64,000 bases of DNA from NCBI RefSeq assembly GCF_004104075.1, contig NZ_QOVK01000021.1, positions 18,807 through 82,806 of the forward strand. Direction: 5' to 3'. The position numbers and the translations under genes are program-made. Below the pieces are notes generated by a model. The model did no database searches. It saw only the letters and a program-made list of their open reading frames with translations, and was not told the DNA's origin. Every line of letters starts with the position of its first letter. Position 1 is the first letter of the stretch. Shown one piece after another: positions 39,739 to 47,919 of the stretch. Source of the stretch: Leeuwenhoekiella polynyae (GTDB lineage: Bacteria; Bacteroidota; Bacteroidia; Flavobacteriales; Flavobacteriaceae).

Positions 39739-40737
39739 ATGAACGTTTGGCTCTGGGTAGTAGTATTGGGATTGGCAGCTTGGGCTGCTCATTGGGGTGC
39801 TGATCAACTCCTAACACCTTTAAAAATGCTGCGTAAGCAATGGGGGCTTACCGCTTCTGCAGGAGCGGCTTTCCTTGCTATTGTAACGGCGAGTCCTGAA
39901 GTGGCGATAAATATCACCAGCGCCGCCCGGGGAGTATCTGATATTGGATTAGGAAATTTGCTGGGTTCCAATATAATTTCCATCCCACTCATGGTGACCA
40001 TCGCCTATTTCGCTTCCAGAAAGCAATTTAAAAACAATAAGGAACATCAAAAACATTTAGATGCTAACCTATTGGCCCTGAACAAGCGTTCTGTCTCGGT
40101 ATTGTCCATCCCCTATCTGGCAATCATTTCTTTGGTAGCTATATTAACCCTTCCAAAAGCCTGGCGTGGGTTACAACCCATTGATGGGTGGATTATGCTG
40201 GCGGCCTATGCGGCTTTTTTAACGCATGCCATTATAAAAGGCAGGAAAAAAGGGGAAAGTGTGGAGTGGGATAAGAAGAAAGTGTGGTTATCAGTGGCCG
40301 GAGCTATGGCTATAGCCGTGGGTGCTTTTTTTATTGTTAAGGCTACGGAAAATATTGTTTCGGTGTTGAACATTTCCGAAATTGTTGGAGGGCTGTTTAT
40401 TACCGGAATAATGACCACCGCCCCCGAAATATTTAAAACATGGAGTGTGGTAAAGGGTGGCGAAGTGACCGCGGGAACCACGAGCGTGATTGCCGATAAT
40501 GCTGTTACCATGACGGTGGCATTTTTCCCCTTGGCACTGGTGACGACTCCGATCGAAGATTTTCAGTTGTTCTGGGTCAACCTGGCTTTTGTAGGACTGA
40601 TGCCACTTTTATATTCGGTATTTGTCCATCAAAGCAAGGAACTTCACGGGTTCAGCAGATGGCAGATATTCGTTTTCGATGCAGCGTATATTGTATATCT
40701 CTTAACTATGGTGTTTTTTGTACTAAAACTATTTTAA
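39739..40737 (+). CDS. Sodium/calcium-exchanger-family (CaCA) transporter
   Basis: 332 residues, about ten membrane helices in two inverted halves. Alpha repeats: ITSAARG preceded by ASPEVAI in the first half, TTAPEIFKT in the second; the acidic residue of each repeat is kept. Exchanges a divalent cation against Na+ or H+. Only 3 bp to the next small gene. Confidence 0.85.
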   Translation: MNVWLWVVVLGLAAWAAHWGADQLLTPLKMLRKQWGLTASAGAAFLAIVTASPEVAINITSAARGVSDIGLGNLLGSNIISIPLMVTIAYFASRKQFKNNKEHQKHLDANLLALNKRSVSVLSIPYLAIISLVAILTLPKAWRGLQPIDGWIMLAAYAAFLTHAIIKGRKKGESVEWDKKKVWLSVAGAMAIAVGAFFIVKATENIVSVLNISEIVGGLFITGIMTTAPEIFKTWSVVKGGEVTAGTTSVIADNAVTMTVAFFPLALVTTPIEDFQLFWVNLAFVGLMPLLYSVFVHQSKELHGFSRWQIFVFDAAYIVYLLTMVFFVLKLF

Positions 40738-40740
40738 AAA

Positions 40741-40926
40741 ATGAAGGAGGACTTATTTAAGGATTACCAGGAGAGGCTAAATGTGCTGGATGAAAATATT
40801 AGAGCAGTAGCATTAAAATATGCGACGGATTTCTATTTGAACAAAAATTGTTCAAAAGAAGAGGCGATTGAGCGTGGAATCGTAAAGGCAGAGATGGAAA
40901 AAAGGAATTTAGATAGAAATGGATAA
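40741..40926 (+). CDS. Small helical protein, family A, copy 1
   Basis: 61 residues, highly charged, two predicted helices: ENIRAVALKYATDFYL and KEEAIERGIVKAEM. It resembles the 58-residue product at 42270-42446 over its whole second half (KN-(C/Y)-(S/T)-K-x2-AI-x2-GI-x-KAE). I do not recognise the family. Tightly coupled to the exchanger gene upstream (3 bp) and the permease downstream (18 bp), so likely translated. Confidence 0.7.
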   Translation: MKEDLFKDYQERLNVLDENIRAVALKYATDFYLNKNCSKEEAIERGIVKAEMEKRNLDRNG

Positions 40927-40944
40927 TAAACCACTAATATTACT

Positions 40945-42327
40945 ATGGCAGAATTAAAAAAATCTCTGGGTACTCTTCGCCTTACTTTTTATGGTGTAGG
41001 TACCATTGTTGGTGCTGGAATATATACTGTAATTGGTGCAGCCGCTGGACAGGCGGGAACAGACCTTTGGTTGAGCTTTATTTTTGCAGCCATTGCGGCC
41101 AGTGTCTCGGCAATGTCCTATGCAGAGTTGTCCTCTACCTATCCTAATGCCGGTGCGGAATTCATTTTTGTACGGAAAGCTTTTCCAAAAATCGACATTC
41201 CATCTTTTCTAACAGGTTGGACGATTGCATTTCACAGTTCGGCCACCATCGCCGCGGTGCTACTTGCTTTTTCAGGGTATTTCAATACGTTTTTTAACAT
41301 CCCTTCCTTACTGGTTAGCTATGCTGTGCTACTGATTCTTGCATTTATAAGCATTACGGGCATCAAAAAATCATCTACCGCCAATATCATTATGGTCAGT
41401 ATTCAGCTATTGGGATTGTTTATTCTTATTGCGGTCGGACTTTTGGAAACAGGACCACCAAAATCAGAATTTTTTAAAGTGGAGTCCTTTTCCGGCACCC
41501 TGGCAGCGACTGCTACCTTATTTTTTGTTTATACCGGCTTTGAGCATATGGCAGCATTGGGTTCCGAGGTAAAAAATCCGGGCAAGACGATTCCGAGGGC
41601 ATTTTTATTGACAATGGTGTTTACCACAATTATATACCTACTAATATCTTTTACGGTACTCAATATAAGTGACCCCGCAGAAATAGCAAAGGTAAATTCC
41701 CCATTGTCGCTGGCCGCTTCAAATTTAAATTCCTGGTTGCCCGTAGCCCTGGCAGTTGCGGCACTTTTTGCTACGGCCAATGCGGCTTTTAGTGGCATTA
41801 TTTCCATTAGCAGGTTGCTTTTCGGTATGGCAAGCGTGGGCGAGCTTCCAAAATTTATGACCAAGACCAATGCACAGAAAGTACCCTGGGTAACTACACT
41901 GGTGGTTATGGCTGCGGTAGCGGCATTTTTGTTATTGGGAGATATTAAAATTGTCGCAGGAATGTCCTCTTTAGGGGCGTTACTCGTTTTTGTAGCTGTG
42001 AATATTGCACTCATCGTTTTGCGTTATAAAGCACCTGACAAAGAAAGACCTTTTAAAGTTCCCCTTTCCATAGGGAAAGTACCTATCCTACCCATTTTGG
42101 CCATAATTATTAGCCTGTCTCTGGTAGTTCAGTTTAACTGGCAGGTGTATGTTGCTTTTGTGGGAGCAATTATAGTGGGCATCGTGCTGGATTATTTTTT
42201 GGACAAAAAGTCAAAGAATGAGATGGATCCCGAAAAGAAAAAGAACTGTTCAACCATTAAAATGAAGCTATGGAATGGACCTTTGAAGAATTTAAAACCA
42301 GTTTGGATGGCCTCCATCCTGCAGTGA
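40945..42327 (+). CDS. APC-family amino-acid permease
   Basis: 460 residues, about twelve membrane helices. Typical start GVGTIVGAGIYTVIGAAAG and consensus FVYTGFEHMAALGSEVKNP. Cationic amino-acid or polyamine/GABA-type uptake. The last ~20 residues are out-of-frame translation of the following small gene (58-bp overlap from 42270), so the original stop may have been a little earlier. Substrate unknown. Confidence 0.88.
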   Translation: MAELKKSLGTLRLTFYGVGTIVGAGIYTVIGAAAGQAGTDLWLSFIFAAIAASVSAMSYAELSSTYPNAGAEFIFVRKAFPKIDIPSFLTGWTIAFHSSATIAAVLLAFSGYFNTFFNIPSLLVSYAVLLILAFISITGIKKSSTANIIMVSIQLLGLFILIAVGLLETGPPKSEFFKVESFSGTLAATATLFFVYTGFEHMAALGSEVKNPGKTIPRAFLLTMVFTTIIYLLISFTVLNISDPAEIAKVNSPLSLAASNLNSWLPVALAVAALFATANAAFSGIISISRLLFGMASVGELPKFMTKTNAQKVPWVTTLVVMAAVAAFLLLGDIKIVAGMSSLGALLVFVAVNIALIVLRYKAPDKERPFKVPLSIGKVPILPILAIIISLSLVVQFNWQVYVAFVGAIIVGIVLDYFLDKKSKNEMDPEKKKNCSTIKMKLWNGPLKNLKPVWMASILQ

Positions 42328-42446
42328 AGCAAAAAGCCCTGGAAATTGCTAAAAGTCTGGTTATAGAAAAGAATTATACTAAGGGAAATGCCATAAAAGA
42401 AGGAATTATGAAAGCTGAAGAATGGTTTTACGATTTAGGCGGTTAA
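42270..42446 (+). CDS. Small helical protein, family A, copy 2
   Basis: 58 residues, start ATG 42270 inside the end of the permease gene (different frame), stop TAA 42444-42446. Sequence MEWTFEEFKTSLDGL then AVKQKALEIAKSLVIEKNYT and AIKEGIMKAEEW parallels the protein at 40741-40926. Similarity between the two short reading frames is the main evidence that both are real. Lies 18 bp ahead of a SpoIIAA-like gene. Confidence 0.7.
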   Translation: MEWTFEEFKTSLDGLHPAVKQKALEIAKSLVIEKNYTKGNAIKEGIMKAEEWFYDLGG

Positions 42447-42464
42447 TAATTAATAAAAATAGAT

Positions 42465-42821
42465 ATGTTACAAATTATAGAGATTTCAGGAGATAATATT
42501 ATTGCAACCAGAGCATCGGGAGATTTATCCGAAATGGATATTGAGAAGGTACATCCCATTATTCATGCTATTTTGGACAAAGGATTAAACGTACGCTGGT
42601 ATTTTGAAATGGAGAATTTTACCGGCTGGGATTTTCCAGGCCTGTGGGAAGATCTAAAAATGGATACTGCCCACGCAAAAGATTATGAAAAAATCGCCAT
42701 GGTAGGTGATAAAAAATGGCAGGACTGGATTACAAAGTTCATGAAACCTTTTACCAATGCTGAAGTAAAATATTTTGACTTAGAGGAAAAGGAGATTGCC
42801 AAAAAGTGGATTAAACAATAA
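42465..42821 (+). CDS. SpoIIAA-like (STAS/SEC14-type) protein, copy 3
   Basis: 118 residues, full length, diverged from the copies at 27.9 and 29.3 kb but with the same core: RWYFEMENFTGWDFPGLWED, KIAMVGDKKWQDW and YFDLEEKEIAKKWIKQ. Not part of the recent duplication. Ligand unknown. Together with the neighbouring small helical protein and the universal stress protein it forms a small stress-type cluster. Confidence 0.85.
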   Translation: MLQIIEISGDNIIATRASGDLSEMDIEKVHPIIHAILDKGLNVRWYFEMENFTGWDFPGLWEDLKMDTAHAKDYEKIAMVGDKKWQDWITKFMKPFTNAEVKYFDLEEKEIAKKWIKQ

Positions 42822-42878
42822 AGCTTTTATTTAAACAATTAATTGAAAAACTGAATGTATAATTAAAATTAAAAAACC

Positions 42879-43700
42879 ATGAAAATAATAGTTCCGATTG
42901 ATTTTAGTCAAAGTTCCAAAATTGGAGTTGAGTATGCCATAAAGGTGGCCGAATCTTTAAATTCAGAAATTATCTTTGTTCATGCCTATTCTGAAGGTTA
43001 TCAATATGCCGGATACGGGGCTATAGTTTATCCGGTTCCCGACAACTTTAGTTCTTATCAGAAATTGTACAAAGAAAAAATGCTGGAATTTCTCGAAAAT
43101 TTTCCACGTCTGGCGACAATAAAATATAAGAGTATGGTAGCCCCAGGAAGACCTTCAGATATAATTTATCAATTAGCAACAGAAGAAAAAGCAAGTTTGA
43201 TAATTATGGGGACAGAAGGTGCAGGTGAGGTAGAAGGTTACCTTGCAGGAACTACCAGTGAAAAAGTGAGCAAGGATGTACCCTGCCCTGTGCTGGTTGT
43301 ACCTGAAGATTTAGAAACTTTTGGTTTAAAAAGAATTTGTCTGGCGCTGGATTCAGATAATCTGAAACCTGATAGGGAACTAAAGGTTCTGGCTGATCTA
43401 CTAAAGGCATTTAACGCACGCCTTTTTATATTTCATTTTGCTAAAAGTAAAGATGAAGTTATTAAAGAACAGGAGATAAAAAACTATTATGAGGAGTTTT
43501 TTAATCTGCAGAATATTTCTGTTCACCTTTTTTCCGAAGGGAAAACCGAAGATAAAATAACCGGTTTTTTGAAAGATAATACCATAGATATTTTGGCGCT
43601 ACTTTACAGAAAACATGACTTTATAGAAAAACTAACTGAACTGGGGCTGAGAAGAAAAATGATTTTCAAATCAGAAGTTCCTGTACTTATTTTAAAATAA
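42879..43700 (+). CDS. Universal stress protein, tandem UspA domains
   Basis: 273 residues. First UspA domain (1-~142) is complete, with IIVPIDFSQSSK and the ATP-site pattern IIMGTEGAG-(9-10 residues)-TSEKVSKDVPCPVLVVP. The second domain (~148-273) is degenerate and lacks the GxxG nucleotide motif. Cytoplasmic stress protein, common beside cation transporters. Between its stop and 43956 I see no gene. Confidence 0.88.
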   Translation: MKIIVPIDFSQSSKIGVEYAIKVAESLNSEIIFVHAYSEGYQYAGYGAIVYPVPDNFSSYQKLYKEKMLEFLENFPRLATIKYKSMVAPGRPSDIIYQLATEEKASLIIMGTEGAGEVEGYLAGTTSEKVSKDVPCPVLVVPEDLETFGLKRICLALDSDNLKPDRELKVLADLLKAFNARLFIFHFAKSKDEVIKEQEIKNYYEEFFNLQNISVHLFSEGKTEDKITGFLKDNTIDILALLYRKHDFIEKLTELGLRRKMIFKSEVPVLILK

Positions 43701-43956
43701 TGGTAGAGATAACTTTTAATGAAATATACTAGATTTTATTAATACCCTGGAACGTTATTTTCTGAAAAATTAGCAAATTTCTAAAAGTGGATCTTTTCAG
43801 AAAAACTAGGTGGCTTTTGGTACAATATAACTCTGCCATTCGGCTTTAAGTCTTAGGTGGTTTTTTAAAACCGTATTTGCCAATGTGGGCGTAGCTTTCT
43901 TGGCCGTTCTCAAAGCAATCCGTTTATAGAAAATAAATTAAAAATAGTACAACAGG

Positions 43957-44124
43957 ATGTCTCTAAGTAGAAGAAACAGAAGAAAGAAAAAAAATCAAAA
44001 CCCATCTAAAAAACAATTCACAAAAAAGGAAAAGGTCAAGGCAATTATTGTCCTTATTCTTCTGTTTATTGCTTCATTTCTGCTTTATTATTTTGTGTTA
44101 AAAGGGAATATCCATAAACATTAA
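43957..44124 (+). CDS. Small single-helix membrane protein
   Basis: 55 residues. AGGATG gives a plausible ribosome site overlapping the start. Very basic N-terminus (MSLSRRNRRKKKNQNPSKKQ) followed by one membrane helix (AIIVLILLFIASFLLYYFV) and a His-containing tail. Positive-inside rule places the basic end in the cytoplasm. 20 bp before the asparaginase-like gene. No family recognised; real but unproven. Confidence 0.55.
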   Translation: MSLSRRNRRKKKNQNPSKKQFTKKEKVKAIIVLILLFIASFLLYYFVLKGNIHKH

Positions 44125-44144
44125 TTTCTATAAAAAATAAAATT

Positions 44145-44639
44145 ATGATACATATTATTACAACAGGAGGAACCATTGAAGGCTTGGATTATGAAAACCA
44201 AGAAAATAAAACAGAGCAAAGCGAAATAGCGATTAGAGAATTTCTTGACCTGGCCAATGTCTCGTTTCCCTATATTATCGAAAGGGCATTTTCTAAGGAT
44301 AGCCGATCAATTACCGATGAAGACAGGAATTTTTTGTTAAAAAAAATAAAAGCTTCCAATGCAGAAAAAATTTTAATAACTCACGGGACTTTTACGATGG
44401 AAGATACCGCCATTTATCTTGGAAAGGAAGAAATTAAAAAGACTATTGTCCTTGTAGGCTCATTTATAATGGGAAACTCTAAAAATACGGATGCACACTT
44501 CAATTTGGGTTTTGCAATGTGCTCTGCTCAATTTTTGAATCCAGGAGTATATGTAGCAATGAATGGGACTATTTTTCCTTGGAATGATGTAACTAAAAAT
44601 ATAGAGGTCAGCAAATTTGAGTATAAGAATGAACAATAA
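44145..44639 (+). CDS. Single-domain asparaginase-like protein
   Basis: 164 residues, only the N-terminal half of L-asparaginase (330-350 in the family). Nucleophile motif TTGGTIEG (Thr10) and second motif THGTFTMEDTA are both present; the C-terminal domain that completes the active-site interface is missing, with a proper stop. Short homologues occur in Bacteroidetes and may be active as oligomers or be binding proteins. Adjacent to a LuxR-type regulator (2 bp). Confidence 0.8.
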   Translation: MIHIITTGGTIEGLDYENQENKTEQSEIAIREFLDLANVSFPYIIERAFSKDSRSITDEDRNFLLKKIKASNAEKILITHGTFTMEDTAIYLGKEEIKKTIVLVGSFIMGNSKNTDAHFNLGFAMCSAQFLNPGVYVAMNGTIFPWNDVTKNIEVSKFEYKNEQ

Positions 44640-44641
44640 AT

Positions 44642-45565
44642 ATGTTTGGCACATCAATCCATTGGACGACATTTTTTTATCTTCTCGTAGATACGTTTAT
44701 AGTTCTATTGATATTTTACCATCATTCAACTAAAAAAATCCTAAGCAATCATTCTAGGTTTCTAAAGCTTGGATTACTTTTCATAACTTATAACGCTACT
44801 GGCGGATTTCTACCCTTTGAAAACTTCCCAGGTCCCTTTATCCTTCAATATGTTATTACCTACGGTGTGGCCATAACCCTCTGTATTTATTTAATATACT
44901 ACCTGTATAAAGAATATGATATTCTTGTTGTTAGGATGCATTTTTCAATCCAAAATCTGGTAATTCTGGCAAGTAGCAGCTTTATTATGTTATTTCTAAT
45001 TCCTTACTTCCTTACCAGTTCCCTCTATTGGGCTAGAGTCCTTTTTACAATTCCCATATCTATAATGGCCTTTATATTTCTGTGGTTCTTTTACAAAAGA
45101 ATCTCAAACCTCGAAAATCCAAACCGCTTTTTCCTTAGAAGAAACAAATTTTCAGTCTTAAGTATAAGTTGTATAGCACTGTTGCCAATTTTAACCGTTA
45201 TTGGTGATTATCAATGGTTAACTTTTACTACAATGAACATTGCCTTTTATGCCGTAACCGCTATTAAAATAGATAGTCATCTTTACTTTTTAGAAAATAA
45301 AACCAAAATGTATAAAGTTTTTGCTTGGAACGAGAAACAAAGTAAATACCCGGCTAAGGACAAAATAATTTATGAAAATTTAACTAGACGGGAAATTGAA
45401 GTCGGTTTATCTATTTTAAGTAACTTAACTTATAAAGAAATTGCCAAAGATTTATTTATCGCCAAAAACACTGTATCTAAGCACGCATCTAACATCTTCA
45501 AGAAAACAGGGGTAAAAAATAGGCGACAATTCTTATCCCGCTTTCGTAAAAAATTCAAAAAATAA
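44642..45565 (+). CDS. Membrane-bound LuxR-family transcriptional regulator
   Basis: 307 residues. Six to seven membrane helices (~10-215) followed by a cytoplasmic GerE/LuxR HTH (~240-300): LTRREIEVGLSILSNLTYKE and NTVSKHASNIFKKTGVKNR. Seven-helix sensors fused to LuxR HTH are common in Flavobacteria. Signal unknown. Last cargo gene before the conjugative backbone. A TAGGATG-G-CATCCTA palindrome (45568-45582) right behind the stop may be a weak terminator. Confidence 0.85.
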   Translation: MFGTSIHWTTFFYLLVDTFIVLLIFYHHSTKKILSNHSRFLKLGLLFITYNATGGFLPFENFPGPFILQYVITYGVAITLCIYLIYYLYKEYDILVVRMHFSIQNLVILASSSFIMLFLIPYFLTSSLYWARVLFTIPISIMAFIFLWFFYKRISNLENPNRFFLRRNKFSVLSISCIALLPILTVIGDYQWLTFTTMNIAFYAVTAIKIDSHLYFLENKTKMYKVFAWNEKQSKYPAKDKIIYENLTRREIEVGLSILSNLTYKEIAKDLFIAKNTVSKHASNIFKKTGVKNRRQFLSRFRKKFKK

Positions 45566-45617
45566 GTTAGGATGGCATCCTATTATTTCCTTAGAAATGC
45601 TTGGGTTTAATAGATTT

Positions 45618-45654
45618 CCGTAGGAAAATACGGTTTTTGCGTAGCCAAATACGC
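45618..45654 (+). promoter_or_regulatory. Tandem palindromes upstream of rteC
   Basis: CCGTA-N6-TACGG (45618-45633) and GCGTA-N6-TACGC (45639-45654). Same architecture, centres exactly 21 bp apart (two helical turns). About 90 bp ahead of the rteC start. Looks like a double operator for a dimeric regulator. The CCGTA/TACGG half-sites return in the repeats behind rteC. Confidence 0.7.
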
Positions 45655-45741
45655 TGTAATTCACTTGTATTTTATTGTTTTGAATTTATCTTTAAAGAAT
45701 TCAATTAAACTTTTCAAAAATGATCCGTAAAATGGTTGGTG

Positions 45742-46581
45742 ATGGATTTACAGTTACAAGCAGAAATACTACTGGAAAAACTGAACGAAATTAAGCTTAA
45801 AAACAACGATATTTTAAATAGGGCTTTTCGTTCAATTGAAGTGTGCCGTAATCTCCTTAGTTTGTTCAAAAAGGAAATCATTGCAAATGAATTTGTTTCC
45901 CTAAAACAAGAAATAGACTTTTTTAAGAACATAAAACAAATCCCGTTGGTACAGCTTATTTATTTCTCAGAAATCCATTCTTTAGAAATTCAATTTCCAA
46001 AAGCCGATAAAAAAGCCCAATTTAAATTCATTAAAAAGAAAATTGGCAAGCTTAACCGTTTCTTTCTGTATAATATTGATTTCGGGCAGTATGTCAATTC
46101 CAAAGCTACCCATTTTGATAAGGAATATTATACCCGTGATTATTTGGACACCTATCATATAACCACTTCAAAATTCTACTTTCAGGATCCCGAGTTTTGC
46201 ACCCCAAGGGATATGCTCTTAGGTAAATTCAAAGCATACAATTTATTGGTTGTCTATTTGGATGAACGATTATTTAAGCTTAAAAATAAGCTAAATGGGA
46301 AAAGTGTTAAATCGAATACTACTGAAAAAATCCCCTGGCCATTTACCAATACCGATTGGGTGGAGCTAGTTTATGCTTTAAGTTTTGCCGGAATTGCAAA
46401 TCAAAATGATTTAAGTATCATCAAACTCTCCAATAAGCTTCAAGAGATTTTTGATTTTAAACCTACCGGAAAAATCTACAATACCTACCAAGACATAAAA
46501 AATAGAAAACACAGCAGAACATTATTTTTGGACTCCCTAAGTACCTCCCTAATTTCTGAGATGAACAAGAGTGAAGAATAA
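45742..46581 (+). CDS. rteC: RteC-family regulator of conjugative-element excision/transfer
   Basis: 279 residues from ATG 45742 (a TTG at 45736 is less likely). All-helical protein with the RteC-family pattern, including IDFFKNIKQIPLVQLIYFSE, the FNKEYYTRDYL-like segment (DKEYYTRDYLDTYH) and the C-terminal KPTGKIYNTYQDIKNR. In CTnDOT, RteC activates the excision operon by binding inverted repeats upstream. An excisionase-like gene follows here, and palindromes flank rteC on both sides. No RteA/RteB two-component pair is in the window. Confidence 0.9.
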   Translation: MDLQLQAEILLEKLNEIKLKNNDILNRAFRSIEVCRNLLSLFKKEIIANEFVSLKQEIDFFKNIKQIPLVQLIYFSEIHSLEIQFPKADKKAQFKFIKKKIGKLNRFFLYNIDFGQYVNSKATHFDKEYYTRDYLDTYHITTSKFYFQDPEFCTPRDMLLGKFKAYNLLVVYLDERLFKLKNKLNGKSVKSNTTEKIPWPFTNTDWVELVYALSFAGIANQNDLSIIKLSNKLQEIFDFKPTGKIYNTYQDIKNRKHSRTLFLDSLSTSLISEMNKSEE

Positions 46582-46602
46582 TTCTAAAAACTGTTAAAAA
46601 AA

Positions 46603-46755
46603 GACCGTACTACGGTCGACCTACCGAAATCCTGCTTTTTAAGATTATCCATTTAATTTGATGTATTTTAATCTTGTAGTTCCCACAAGACAAGGCTCAA
46701 AACCTATCATAATCAATCAAATTTCAAAATGTTAAATTTTGACCATACTACGGTT
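46603..46755 (+). promoter_or_regulatory. Two copies of a palindromic site between rteC and the xis-like gene
   Basis: GACCGTACTACGGTC (46603-46617) and GACCATACTACGGTT (46741-46755), 138 bp apart. The first is a near-perfect palindrome built of CCGTA and TACGG, the half-sites seen upstream of rteC with a longer spacer. Candidates for RteC or autoregulatory binding at the excision-operon promoter. Also here: TCTTGT/ACAAGA hairpin at 46672-46690 and a GGGCTA/TAGCCC hairpin at 46818-46857 just before the next gene, attenuator-like. Confidence 0.6.
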
Positions 46756-46878
46756 CTAATGGGGAATAAAATCCAATAAACTGGCCCAATTTTGTAGAAC
46801 GAAAGTCAAATCCTGCGAGGGGCTATTAAATTAGCTTAAAGCAATTTGTTAGCCCTTTTCATTTAAAACCGTTTTATT

Positions 46879-47163
46879 ATGCCAACAAGTATCATTACCA
46901 CAGAAGATCTTCGGGAATTCAAAATGGAATTGCTCGATGACATTAAAAAATTGCTTTCCAATCAGTCTAAAGGAAAGCTCAAAAAATACCTTAAATCTTC
47001 CGAAGTGATGGAATTACTTCAGGTCAGTCCGGGTACACTTCAAAACCTTCGCGTCAATGGCACATTGCCCTACACGAAAGTGGGCGGTATCATTTACTAC
47101 GATGCCGAGGAAATCCAGAATGTAATGACCGCAAATCGTGTGCAGCACGGATTAAATTCTTAG
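46879..47163 (+). CDS. Excisionase-like MerR/HTH_17 DNA-binding protein
   Basis: 94 residues. Short N-terminal helix, then the helix-turn-helix KYLKSSEVMELLQVSPGTLQ NLRVNG and wing LPYTKVGGIIYYDAEEI, typical of Xis2c/Xis2d-type and other excisionase-fold proteins at this place in Bacteroidetes elements. Would bend DNA at the attachment site or control the tra genes. 3 bp ahead of the next gene. Confidence 0.85.
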   Translation: MPTSIITTEDLREFKMELLDDIKKLLSNQSKGKLKKYLKSSEVMELLQVSPGTLQNLRVNGTLPYTKVGGIIYYDAEEIQNVMTANRVQHGLNS

Positions 47164-47166
47164 GCG

Positions 47167-47919
47167 ATGAATTATATAAAGCTCCTCAACGCGGCTTTTG
47201 AAAGATTCTTCTTCGACGACCGCCTCAATCCAACGCACATAAGTCTTTATATGGCCTTGTTCCAGGAATGGAACAGCAGCCGCTTTGCCGATGAGTTTTT
47301 TGTGAACCGGCGCGAGCTGATGCGCGTGGCCAAAATAGGTTCTAAATCTACATACCATCGGTGCGTGACCGATCTCGATTCGTGGGATTATCTATCCTAT
47401 TTTCCATCCAATAATCCATATAAAGGCAGTAAGATCAAGATGGCCATTATCGGGACAAGTGATGAACCGGATATGGGACAGTACAATCCCGAATTGGAAC
47501 AGCTTGCGGAACGGTACCATCCCATATGTGAACCGGTAGTGTACCAGCACCATCCCACTAATGGACAAGCCGTGTACCCGCACCGTCCCGTGAGTGGACA
47601 AGCATTGGTATCTAATATAAACAATACCAAACAAGTAAACATTAATAAACAACCAAAGGGCAGGCAGGTCGTTTTAGATTTTTTTATTGAAAAAAGTTTT
47701 TCTGCTGATGAAGGAAAAAAATTCTTTGCACATTATGAAGCAAATGATTGGAAGACTAGCGATGGGAAAGCCATACGGGATTGGCAGGCTTTAGCCGTGA
47801 ATTGGATGGATAGAACCGAATTATTTGCCAAAGAAAACAAACCAAACAAAAAGGGAGCGTCCCAAAATCGGGACAACCTGCGAACCACTAAAACCAAGGA
47901 TTATGGACAACCCCTCTAA
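47167..47919 (+). CDS. Replication/regulatory protein of the element (RepA-like)
   Basis: 250 residues. N-terminal winged-helix-like domain (~1-90: LNPTHISLYMALFQEWN, RRELMRVAKIGSKSTYHRCV) as found in replication-initiator-like proteins that precede DnaC-type ATPases in Bacteroidetes elements. Middle is low in conservation; C-terminus has a DnaD-like patch (FFAHYEANDWKTSDGKAIRD W QALAVNW). The pair with the following AAA protein suggests replication of the excised circle. Precise role inferred. Confidence 0.7.
   Translation: MNYIKLLNAAFERFFFDDRLNPTHISLYMALFQEWNSSRFADEFFVNRRELMRVAKIGSKSTYHRCVTDLDSWDYLSYFPSNNPYKGSKIKMAIIGTSDEPDMGQYNPELEQLAERYHPICEPVVYQHHPTNGQAVYPHRPVSGQALVSNINNTKQVNINKQPKGRQVVLDFFIEKSFSADEGKKFFAHYEANDWKTSDGKAIRDWQALAVNWMDRTELFAKENKPNKKGASQNRDNLRTTKTKDYGQPL

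Noticed and set aside
44145..44639. Asparaginase pseudogene
   Set aside because: The stop is clean, both catalytic motifs remain, the next gene starts 2 bp later, and short homologues of this size exist; kept as a gene.
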